Source of the DNA: Dongia deserti
GTDB lineage: Bacteria > Pseudomonadota > Alphaproteobacteria > Dongiales > Dongiaceae
Direction of reading: 5' to 3'
Assembly: GCF_003574735.1 (NCBI RefSeq)
Contig: NZ_QORW01000020.1
Coordinates: forward strand, 1 to 64,000
Length of the DNA stretch: 64,000 nt
Shown here: in pieces, positions 1-6,217 of the stretch
Numbering within the stretch: the stretch's first letter is position 1
Layout: every line of letters starts with the position of its first letter
Position numbers and translations under genes: made by a program
The notes under the pieces: generated by a model
Database searches by the model: none
The model's input: only the letters and a program-made list of their open reading frames with translations
What the model was told of the DNA's origin: nothing

Positions 1-33
1 CCGCCTGCGCGCCAAGCGATGAAACAGCGCAGG

Positions 34-60
34 ACCTGAGGGGCTGCTTACACCTCAGGT
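34..60. repeat. Short hairpin overlapping the capsid stop codon
   Basis: Arms of 8 bases (acctgagg at 34-41, cctcaggt at 53-60) with an 11-base loop. It overlaps the capsid stop codon and has no T-run, so it may be an attenuating or mRNA-end structure rather than a full intrinsic terminator. Confidence 0.3.
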
Positions 61-1290
61 GATGAGGCCGAAGTCGCCGTACACGAACGCTTCCGGACGA
101 TACGTCGCGAGAACAACCCTCTCCTCGGCACGCACGGTGACGAGGTTCTTCACGAAGTTGTCGCGATCTTCGGTGCTGATCTCGACCGCGGTCTCTTCGC
201 GCTCGAATAGCTCGCAGCCGATGGCGAACTGCCCGACCAAGAACTTGTCGCGCTCCATTGCCGTGCTCAAAGCGACAGGCTTCTTGAACAGCATCGGCTC
301 CGCGGTGGAGAGGGGACCGCCAGGAATCAAATAGTGCCCGTCCTCGGCCTTCTCCTGGAGGATCAGCTGCCAGTCCGTCGGATGCATGACGATGCCGTCC
401 GGCTCATGGTCGATCGCCCGGAGCTGAGCGATCGCCGCGCCGATGAAGTCGGCCTTGCTCGTCAAGCTGAGGCCGGTCGGCGCGGCGAACGCCGTCGCGT
501 CGATCGTCAGGCCCGACAGGTTCTGTCCCGTGCCGCTCCCGAAGAGAAGCTGCTGGTCCTCCTTGAGCTGGACGCCATATCGCATGCGGCCATCGAGGAA
601 GCTTTGCAGCCGGGGCTCGTCGGCGAGGATTTGCTTCGACGCTCGCGTTGTGTGCGCGATGGTGATGGGCGTCGCGGTCACCAGCTCGAACGTGAGCGTG
701 GACTCCGGCTTCTCCTCGCCCTCGGTCACCGGCCTGGCGTTGTTGGTGAAGCCGGTTTCGCGATTGTACTCGACTGTGCCCGAGCCCGTGGTAGTGACCG
801 TCATGAGATCGCGGACGCGGACCGCACGCTGCGCCGGGCCGATGATCTCCGGCCGATGATCGCGCGCGCCGCTGGGGCCGTTCGGCGGGCCCGAGAGGAT
901 CGCCGCGTTGACCGTGAAGCGCGACCGGCCGTGAGCCTCGCAGCCCTTCGCCGCATTGCGCAACACGTCCGGCTCGAGCGCAGCAACGAACGAGCTGGCG
1001 GACGCGCCGCCATACCTCAGGCGGGCGAGGACGCCGGTACGCGCGGCGACCACCTTCTCGAGATCTTCGTTGCGGGTCTGGAGCGCGTCGATTCTGTCTT
1101 CGAGCTTCTCGATCTTCTTGGCCTGCTCATCGCCGACGCGCGTGAGTTCCACCTTCACCTCCGCCAGCGTGCGCATGAGGCGCGCGCTAACGTCACCCTC
1201 ATCGTTGCGCACGGTGCCGATGACGCCGGCCGGACGGTCCGCAGCGCAAAGCACGGCAAGCGATACCGCTGGTAGTCTGGATTTACTCAT
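55..1290 (-). CDS. HK97-fold phage major capsid protein
   Basis: Structural protein that builds the icosahedral head of a tailed phage or a capsid-forming satellite. The 411-residue product has a heptad-rich charged segment at about residues 35-75 (VKVELTRVGDEQAKKIEKLE), like the scaffolding delta region of HK97 gp5. A typical HK97-family shell follows, with a VTEGEEKPES segment and a C-terminal part carrying GDF. Length is normal for the family (about 380-420). I place the start at 1290 because a GAGG ribosome-binding site lies about 10 bases upstream; longer in-frame starts add low-complexity Arg/Pro sequence. No prohead protease is seen upstream, so maturation may be encoded to the left. 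It is the last gene visible in the leftward element. The assignment as a capsid is secure; whether it belongs to a prophage or a satellite is inference. Confidence 0.87.
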   Translation of the reverse strand: MSKSRLPAVSLAVLCAADRPAGVIGTVRNDEGDVSARLMRTLAEVKVELTRVGDEQAKKIEKLEDRIDALQTRNEDLEKVVAARTGVLARLRYGGASASSFVAALEPDVLRNAAKGCEAHGRSRFTVNAAILSGPPNGPSGARDHRPEIIGPAQRAVRVRDLMTVTTTGSGTVEYNRETGFTNNARPVTEGEEKPESTLTFELVTATPITIAHTTRASKQILADEPRLQSFLDGRMRYGVQLKEDQQLLFGSGTGQNLSGLTIDATAFAAPTGLSLTSKADFIGAAIAQLRAIDHEPDGIVMHPTDWQLILQEKAEDGHYLIPGGPLSTAEPMLFKKPVALSTAMERDKFLVGQFAIGCELFEREETAVEISTEDRDNFVKNLVTVRAEERVVLATYRPEAFVYGDFGLIT

Positions 1291-1539
1291 GGAGATTTGC
1301 CTCTTTTCTGAGGCGGGATCGGAAGGCATCGCGTGCACACCCCAATCGCCGCCGTTGTTACACGGTAGTCTCACGCGCTCATTGCGCGTTCGACCGGTTG
1401 CGACTGGGTGTGGCAGCGCCCGACATGCCACGTGATCCAGGCGAGGCGGGGTTCTCCCGTCTCTAGGCAGCGCCCGGCATGCCCTGTCGCAACCGTCACC
1501 GATTCGCCTCCGTCGCGTCAATGCCGTCGTATAGAGTCG

Positions 1540-1785
1540 TCAATGCCGCACCTGATCGGTCCCGATTGCATCGAACGCGCCGGACTCGATCTTGTCGCCC
1601 AGCTCGCGAAAGCACCGCGCCGCCATCTCCGACCCGACCAGCTGCACCTGGCCGATCGCCGCCGCCGCTGCGAGCTCTCGCATGAGAATCGACGCAGACA
1701 CACCCCGCTTGCCCGCCAGATCGATTGCTGACCTCACGATGAAGATCGCTTGCTTCGCCTGTTCGTCTTCGATGTTCCGATCCAT
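1540..1785 (-). CDS. Small hypothetical phage-element protein (81 aa)
   Basis: I do not recognise a family. The 81-residue product is Ala/Glu-rich and probably all-helical, opening MDRNIEDEQAKQAIFIVRSA and containing MRELAAAAAIGQVQLVGSEM. The start at 1785 follows a strong ribosome-binding site (GGAGG, spacing 6), which supports translation. It lies between the replication genes and the capsid gene in the same direction, with untranslated gaps of about 250-275 bases on each side. By position it could be a regulator or a packaging/morphogenesis accessory, but nothing in the sequence decides this. Confidence 0.55.
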   Translation of the reverse strand: MDRNIEDEQAKQAIFIVRSAIDLAGKRGVSASILMRELAAAAAIGQVQLVGSEMAARCFRELGDKIESGAFDAIGTDQVRH

Positions 1786-1869
1786 GGTCCACCTCCGTGA
1801 TGTTGATCGTTTAGATTCGATGCGCCGGCAAAATAATCGGCGGCGCCGGCGCAGCTCCACCGCACGCTC

Positions 1870-1886
1870 TAGATGCTGCGCATCTA
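1870..1886. promoter_or_regulatory. Perfect inverted repeat, possible operator
   Basis: TAGATGC-TGC-GCATCTA is a perfect 7-bp inverted repeat with a 3-base centre in the noncoding stretch upstream of the 81-aa gene. It has the same AGATRC-N3-GYATCT form as an inverted repeat inside the replication gene at 2843-2857, so both could bind the same element-encoded regulator. Function is inferred only from symmetry and position. Confidence 0.35.
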
Positions 1887-2060
1887 AGCGACTCTGCTGA
1901 CTCGAGTTTTTGAGAGCGGCTCGCGCGGCTGGAACGCAGAGGCCTCGGAAGGCCTCGAAAATCACGTCAGCCGCGAAAAAAATCTGCGCGTGACAGCCCC
2001 ACCGGTCCGGAATCGGCGCGCTCCAGACTTTTGACCCACCCTCCCCCGGCGCGAAGCGCA

Positions 2061-2261
2061 TCATCGGACCCGCCTCACGATCGTGCCGGCGCCGTCCTCG
2101 GCCTTGCGGCACGCGAACTCGTGCCCATACTTGCGCTTGTAGTAATTGGCGTTGCGGGTCGCCGCGTGAATGCCTTGCGGCACATGGAAGGTCTCGCCGA
2201 CCGCGACGGTGCGCCACAGGCTCGGCACTTCAGCTGCGTGCGCGAGGAGATTGGCGCTCAT
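2061..2261 (-). CDS. Small hypothetical protein (66 aa) coupled to replication genes
   Basis: No family recognised. The product is basic, and its C-terminal half (IHAATRNANYYKRKYGHEFA) looks like a nucleic-acid-contacting segment rich in Arg, Lys and Tyr. Its ATG overlaps the stop codon of the preceding gene in an ATGA arrangement at 2258-2261. It is therefore almost certainly the third cistron of a translationally coupled set with the two DnaA-N-like proteins. By context a small DNA-binding replication accessory is plausible, but this is inference. Confidence 0.6.
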   Translation of the reverse strand: MSANLLAHAAEVPSLWRTVAVGETFHVPQGIHAATRNANYYKRKYGHEFACRKAEDGAGTIVRRVR

Positions 2262-2542
2262 GCCGTTGCCCTCGCTGGCCGCACGACGATCTCAACGCGT
2301 TCGCAGCTCGGGCTCTCCCGGCGAAAGCAGTCCAGCAACGCATCGCCGTAGTGATTCGCGATCCAGTCTCGGGCGAAGCGGCCAGCGATCGCGACGCGGA
2401 CAGTCGCGCCGGTGTTGCTCTCGATCCAGGCATCCCGAAACCACGCCCGGAACATCACATCGCCGATGCGCTCCCGGAGGCGGTCGCCAGCAGGACCGAG
2501 CGCGTGCGGCTGTTCGAACTGGACGGCTGCTGTGTCAGTCAT
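2258..2542 (-). CDS. Small DnaA N-terminal-domain-like protein
   Basis: The 94-residue protein consists almost wholly of a module resembling the N-terminal domain of DnaA. It has a first helix (RLRERIGDVMFRAWFRDAWI) with the typical F..WF pair, a beta hairpin (TVRVAIAGRF), then ARDWIANHYGDALLDCF. In DnaA this domain binds DnaB helicase and other DnaA molecules. It has no AAA+ or DNA-binding domain, so it may recruit helicase or compete with host DnaA. It follows the initiator gene with an ATGA overlap (2539-2542), and the initiator's own C-terminus carries the same kind of module. Domain recognition is by eye from pattern, not from a profile search. Confidence 0.6.
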   Translation of the reverse strand: MTDTAAVQFEQPHALGPAGDRLRERIGDVMFRAWFRDAWIESNTGATVRVAIAGRFARDWIANHYGDALLDCFRRESPSCERVEIVVRPARATA

Positions 2543-3516
2543 CTTGGCTTCCTCACTTCGATCTCGAGGCGCGAGATCGCGAAGCCTGCGCGCCTCCAGC
2601 AGGCGATGACGGACTCGGCATAGTCGCGGATGATCCTCTCTCGGACGAACGCAGTGGCGGAGAGCGTCAGCGTTTCCTCATCGACGCGCTCGAACTTGAC
2701 GTCACGGAACCAGGTGGCGAAGGCGTGCTCGTTCTTCCTGCCGAGCATTTCCGCGAGCAGAGCGCCGGCATGGCCAAGATGGTTCCCTTGCCCTGGCGCA
2801 GCATCGGCCGCGCCCTCGCGCGCGCGCTCGCGTGCAGGGTTCAGATACGAAGTATCTGTAAGGGTAGGGAGGCCACCCGTGGCCTCCATTGCGGCCGGAT
2901 TTGGCCTCCTATCCTCGCCCAATGGAGGCCACCCGTGGCCTCCATTGGGGGGTTTATGGAGGCCACCCGTGGCCTCCATTGGAGGAGGCAAAGGACGCAC
3001 GCCGGTGCGTCCTTCCGACCCGGAAAGGACGCACGCCGGTGCATCCTTTCCCCGGCGAATGCGTGCATGCTCATGCACGCTTTTCCATGCCTCGTCGATG
3101 CGATCAGCGAGACGCCGGCCGGCGTTGGTCGCGGCCACCTGGCACCGCTCGAAGGCCGGCAGGTAGACGTTCGCAACGCCCTTTCCGCCATAGACGCGCC
3201 GGCCGTCGGCGCGCTGACCGAGATCGCGGCGCTGCACGATGAGATAGCCGCGGGCCTCGAGCTCGGCGATGGCGCGGCGCACGGTGCGGAGGCCAGCCCG
3301 CATCGCGGCAGCGATCGATTCCTGCCGCATGAACGTATCGCCCCTGTGCCGGTTGAAATGCGAGCCGATGATGCATCCGACTCGCAATGCTTTATCCGAG
3401 AGATCGGGATCGAGCGCCATCGCGTCGGTCCACTCCATGCGAAGCTGCTTAGGGATCAGGATCAGCTCGCCACCTGGTCGAGTGCTACCGGCCGATCGGC
3501 GGGCGAGTCGCGTCAT
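2539..3516 (-). CDS. Phage-type replication initiator (winged HTH plus DnaA-N-like C-terminus)
   Basis: The 325-residue protein has three parts. Residues about 20-140 form a helix-turn-helix region of the phage replication-protein-O type (SIAAAMRAGLRTVRRAIAEL is the recognition part, with a wing after RGYLIVQRR). Residues about 150-235 are a Pro/Gly-rich linker translated from an array of palindromic DNA. Residues about 245-325 form a DnaA-N-like helicase-loading module (HAFATWFRDVKFERV, then FVRERIIRDYAESVI). The plan resembles lambda O: an origin-binding N-terminus, an origin inside the gene, and a C-terminus that recruits helicase. The start lacks a strong ribosome-binding site and could lie a few codons further in. 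It is translationally coupled to the next gene. Confidence 0.72.
   Translation of the reverse strand: MTRLARRSAGSTRPGGELILIPKQLRMEWTDAMALDPDLSDKALRVGCIIGSHFNRHRGDTFMRQESIAAAMRAGLRTVRRAIAELEARGYLIVQRRDLGQRADGRRVYGGKGVANVYLPAFERCQVAATNAGRRLADRIDEAWKSVHEHARIRRGKDAPACVLSGSEGRTGVRPLPPPMEATGGLHKPPNGGHGWPPLGEDRRPNPAAMEATGGLPTLTDTSYLNPARERAREGAADAAPGQGNHLGHAGALLAEMLGRKNEHAFATWFRDVKFERVDEETLTLSATAFVRERIIRDYAESVIACWRRAGFAISRLEIEVRKPR
2843..3080. repeat. Array of palindromes inside the initiator gene, probable replication origin
   Basis: Three copies of the 20-mer ggaggccacccgtggcctcc (arms of 9 bp, centre CC) lie at 2868-2887, 2924-2943 and 2958-2977. Two copies of a second palindrome with arms aaggacgcac lie at 2991-3014 and 3025-3048. 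Single palindromes lie at 2843-2857 (AGATAC-GAA-GTATCT) and 3061-3080 (GCGTGCAT-GCTC-ATGCACGC). The 20-mers are read in two different frames by the gene (MEATGGLH against NGGHGWPPL), as are the second palindromes (KDAPACVL against GRTGVRPL). The conservation is thus of DNA, not peptide. This is what iterons in an intragenic phage origin look like. Confidence 0.6.
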
Positions 3517-3540
3517 GGTGAAACTCGATCGAAGCCACCA

Positions 3541-3744
3541 TCACGCCGCGCGGGCCGCGCGCGCGGCGGCGCGCTGGTCCAGCCATTCCTTCACTTCGGC
3601 CTCGATGTAGACGGCAGTGTTGGGGCCGAGCGCCACGGGCCTGGGAAAGCCATGGTCGCGAATCCAGCGGCTCAGCGTCATCCGATTGTTGACGATGCCC
3701 TGCGCTTTGAGGTCGCTGAACTTCAGATAGGTCGGGAGTTGCAT
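3541..3744 (-). CDS. AlpA-family / excisionase-like DNA-binding protein
   Basis: The 67-residue protein is a single MerR-like winged helix of the AlpA/MLD type. The start QLPTYLKFSDL leads into a helix-turn-helix with LSRWIRDHGFPRPVALG, followed by YIEAEVKEWLDQR. In prophages and PICI-type satellites, AlpA proteins activate excision and replication genes or act as Xis. The start at 3744 gives the compact family length; an upstream in-frame start would add unrelated residues. The C-terminus ends in an Ala/Arg repeat. It sits 24 bases before the initiator gene and is read in the same direction, as in the int-alpA-rep order of Gram-negative satellites. Confidence 0.78.
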   Translation of the reverse strand: MQLPTYLKFSDLKAQGIVNNRMTLSRWIRDHGFPRPVALGPNTAVYIEAEVKEWLDQRAAARAARAA

Positions 3745-3821
3745 CACGTCGCTCCGGTTCGTTGGACGTGACGCGGAATTATCTACATGGAGCGCGGATA
3801 CGCAAAAGGAAGTTTCGGAAG

Positions 3822-4325
3822 CTATTCGCGCGGTTTCTTTCCGTTGGGCATTTCCGCGAACAGCGGCCACACGTCCGGCGGAACGTCCCACTCACCGGCA
3901 AGCATTCTTTGCCCCTCCGGACCCCGGAGCGGGATGAGAACGGAGTTGCGCGGATACGTTGCGATCGCCTCGGCAAGTGACGTTTTCTCTGTGAACGCGC
4001 GCTCCCTCGGCCGACCCTCGTAGTACCTCTCTGCCTCGGTATGCAGCTTCGCCAGCGACGACGTGCCGTAGCCTGTCACCTCGGCGCCGAAGAGCTTTTT
4101 GGCGAACGCGGCGATGCGGTCGCACGCCGCGGTCTTGTATATGCCGTCACGCCGCATCAAGAATTCGACCGCCGTCCAGACTGCCAGCATATCGCCCCGG
4201 TTGCCCGGCGGATGTCCGCGCCCATTGCCGCTCGCCTTGGCCTTCTCCGTCACGCTCGGGGCACCATAGCGTTCGACAAGCCACGCCAGCGTCTCGAGAT
4301 CATCATCCGTCCAGGGCGCGCTCAC
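3822..4325 (-). CDS. Hypothetical protein coupled to the integrase (167 aa)
   Basis: No family recognised. I place the start at the GTG at 4325, which overlaps the integrase stop codon as GTGA (4322-4325), indicating translational coupling. The product begins VSAPWTDDDLETLAWLVERY, a helix-rich segment reminiscent of a SANT/Myb-like or HTH opening. It has a conserved-looking middle (WTAVEFLMRRDGIYKTAACD) and a proline-rich end. Coupling to the integrase suggests a role in excision, immunity or early regulation, but this is inferred from position alone. Confidence 0.6.
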   Translation of the reverse strand: MSAPWTDDDLETLAWLVERYGAPSVTEKAKASGNGRGHPPGNRGDMLAVWTAVEFLMRRDGIYKTAACDRIAAFAKKLFGAEVTGYGTSSLAKLHTEAERYYEGRPRERAFTEKTSLAEAIATYPRNSVLIPLRGPEGQRMLAGEWDVPPDVWPLFAEMPNGKKPRE

Positions 4326-5914
4326 GACGCCCTCGCCTTCCTGCCGCGCGCACTCCGCGCCTGGTCGATCGGCGTGACGGTCGCCGGCGCCGGCTCGACG
4401 ATGCTCAGCAGCTTGTGGGCCCATTGCTGCAGCGCGTCCCGCTTCTCGTCCTGATACTCATGCCAGTCGTAGTTTTTTTCGACACCCTTCCGGGAGTGCG
4501 AGATTACCCGCTCGCGCACGTGCTGTTCGACCTTCAACCCGGATAGCCGCGTCCGCACCGTGCGGCGGAGATCGTGAAACTCCCAATGCGTCGGCCCCCA
4601 CGCCCACACGTCGGATGGCGCGGCCGATCCAAACGCGGTCAGAATGCGCGCCTCAGCCTGTTTTGGCGACGTGATCTCAGTCACGCGGCAATAGCCCCAA
4701 CTCTCGCCGTGCCTAATGCCGACGATGCGGCCAACATCGGTTTCCTTGAACGGAGCGTGCCCCGTTGCGACCAGCTTCACGGTCTTGCCCTTGGCCGCGC
4801 GCTGCGTCGTGATGGAGACGGCCAGGCTTTGCCCAGGACGGGCCCTAGCCTCGCTCTCGTGCCGCCGCATCATGAGAACATCGAGCCTGTCCTTCATCTT
4901 GGAAAAGCCGTCTACGTGCTTCTCGCCATCTGTCGTGGTAAAGACGAAATCGCCTCCCTCGCCGGCCGTAATGCTGCGGAACAGATCGGCCGCGGCCGGA
5001 ACTAGCGGAACGATGTGGCCGGCTTCCATTTTCATGCGCTCCGGCGGGATCACGAGCGACGGCTCGGCCTTCGGATTGTCACGCCAGCCGGCGGGCTGGA
5101 TCTCCGGCCAGGACGCCTCGCCGATTTCGTCCCTGCGCTGCCCGGTCAAGACCAGAAGGCGCACCAGCGGGGCGTAGGGCTGCCCGAGCTCGCCGGCCGC
5201 ATGCCATACGTCGGACAACTCAGCATCGCTCAGGACGCGGTCGCGGGGCTTCCTGCGGCCGATCAGAGTCTTTGCGTCGATCGCCTTCGCGGGGTTGAAG
5301 CCTTCTTTCAGCCCATAGCCGCGGCCCGGCTGCGCCGCCCATTTGAACAAGCCGGAAATCCAGATCAAGGAATTGTGGGCGTGGTAGGGCGCCTTGCGAT
5401 CCACGATGGCCAAGATCGCGGCGCCGATGTCGTCCGACGTGATGTCCGTTATGGGCCTGTCGCTCCATCGCTTGCCCATCTCGCCCTGCAGGACCGACTT
5501 CGCCTCGCCGGCCTTCGCCAGCTTCGACGCGCGGCGCTGCAGATAGTCGACTACCACCACGGCCCAGGTGTTCGCCTTGCGCTCCGCCTCTTCGGCCCTC
5601 TTCCGCTCTTCCTCGGCGCGTTGGCGGGCCTCTTGTTCCCTCGGGTCAATCCCGCGCTGGATCAGCTCCAGCCATGCCCGGGCCTTGTCCCTGGCATCGG
5701 CCAGCGTGATCGCCCCGACTTCGCCAAGGGAGCGCGGCGTCGGGTGTTTCGGATTGAGGGGGAAGCGCGCCACCAGCACGTAGCTCTTCGAGCCGGCGTC
5801 TGTGACCCTGAGCCACATGCCCGGCACCACGCCGTCAGGAAGCATCAGGCGCTTTCCCTTTGGCGCCTTCAACGATGAGTTGACCTTGCGATCGGTGAGA
5901 GCATGTTTGCCCAT
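4322..5914 (-). CDS. int: Tyrosine-recombinase phage integrase (DUF4102 type)
   Basis: Site-specific recombinase that inserts and excises the element. The 530-residue product has an N-terminal DUF4102 arm-binding domain (LTDRKVNSSLKAP, then MWLRVTDAGSKSYVL), a SAM-like core-binding domain around residues 110-215, and a catalytic domain. The catalytic domain has the first Arg in TGQRRDEIGEASW, the HDLRRT box, a later His in ISHSRKGVEKNYDWHEY and the nucleophilic Tyr. An insertion of roughly 100 residues between the first Arg and the HDLRRT box makes it longer than the usual 400. The start at 5914 follows GAGGAG. It lies about 180 bases from the tRNA-Asn fragment, the normal position for an integrase beside its attachment site. 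Confidence 0.9.
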   Translation of the reverse strand: MGKHALTDRKVNSSLKAPKGKRLMLPDGVVPGMWLRVTDAGSKSYVLVARFPLNPKHPTPRSLGEVGAITLADARDKARAWLELIQRGIDPREQEARQRAEEERKRAEEAERKANTWAVVVVDYLQRRASKLAKAGEAKSVLQGEMGKRWSDRPITDITSDDIGAAILAIVDRKAPYHAHNSLIWISGLFKWAAQPGRGYGLKEGFNPAKAIDAKTLIGRRKPRDRVLSDAELSDVWHAAGELGQPYAPLVRLLVLTGQRRDEIGEASWPEIQPAGWRDNPKAEPSLVIPPERMKMEAGHIVPLVPAAADLFRSITAGEGGDFVFTTTDGEKHVDGFSKMKDRLDVLMMRRHESEARARPGQSLAVSITTQRAAKGKTVKLVATGHAPFKETDVGRIVGIRHGESWGYCRVTEITSPKQAEARILTAFGSAAPSDVWAWGPTHWEFHDLRRTVRTRLSGLKVEQHVRERVISHSRKGVEKNYDWHEYQDEKRDALQQWAHKLLSIVEPAPATVTPIDQARSARGRKARAS

Positions 5915-6095
5915 GCCGGTTGCTCCTCTAAGGACACTCGGGACAACAAGGACAACGCCGGGACAACAAAATGAGCCGTTAGCCGCTGTTATTCCCTGAT
6001 TTCGAGTGTTGTCGAGAAACGGGCCAATAGCAATGACTTTCCGCGATTCTGCGGGCTCGACTGTGATGCGATGTTGTCCGGAATGCTTTGTGTCC

Positions 6096-6146
6096 GACCG
6101 GCTGTTAACCGGTTGGTCGCTGGTTCGAATCCGGCCCGGGGAGCCA
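6096..6146 (+). other. 3' fragment of tRNA-Asn(GTT), putative attR
   Basis: The sequence carries the anticodon stem-loop ACCGG-CTGTTAA-CCGGT with anticodon GTT, a variable region, a T arm (GCTGG-TTCGAAT-CCGGC), the 3' acceptor strand and an encoded CCA at 6144-6146. The 5' acceptor strand and D arm are missing upstream, so this is not a functional tRNA gene. A 3' tRNA remnant beside an integrase is the typical scar of integration. Its orientation means phage DNA lies to the left and host DNA to the right. The complete tRNA-Asn should lie at the left end of the element, outside this window. Confidence 0.8.
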
Positions 6147-6217
6147 GTTTTGAACGGGTCGGAAGCCCATGGTTTCCGACCCGTCTTCATTTGATCCGGC
6201 CAATGCCTGCGCTCCCT

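Noticed and set aside
334-1275. A 313-codon plus-strand frame opposite the capsid gene
   Set aside because: Arg-rich low-complexity translation typical of antisense frames; the minus strand has clear HK97 capsid features.
2843-3080. A CRISPR array
   Set aside because: The repeats are 20-bp and 24-bp palindromes of two kinds with irregular spacing, they lie inside a coding frame, and no cas gene is near.
2170-3771. A 533-codon open frame on the plus strand opposite the initiator gene
   Set aside because: No ribosome-binding site and no recognisable domain; the palindromes make both strands open. The minus-strand genes are coupled by ATGA overlaps.
6071-6146. A functional tRNA-Asn gene
   Set aside because: Only the anticodon arm to CCA is present. 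The D arm and 5' acceptor strand are missing, so it is an attachment-site remnant.
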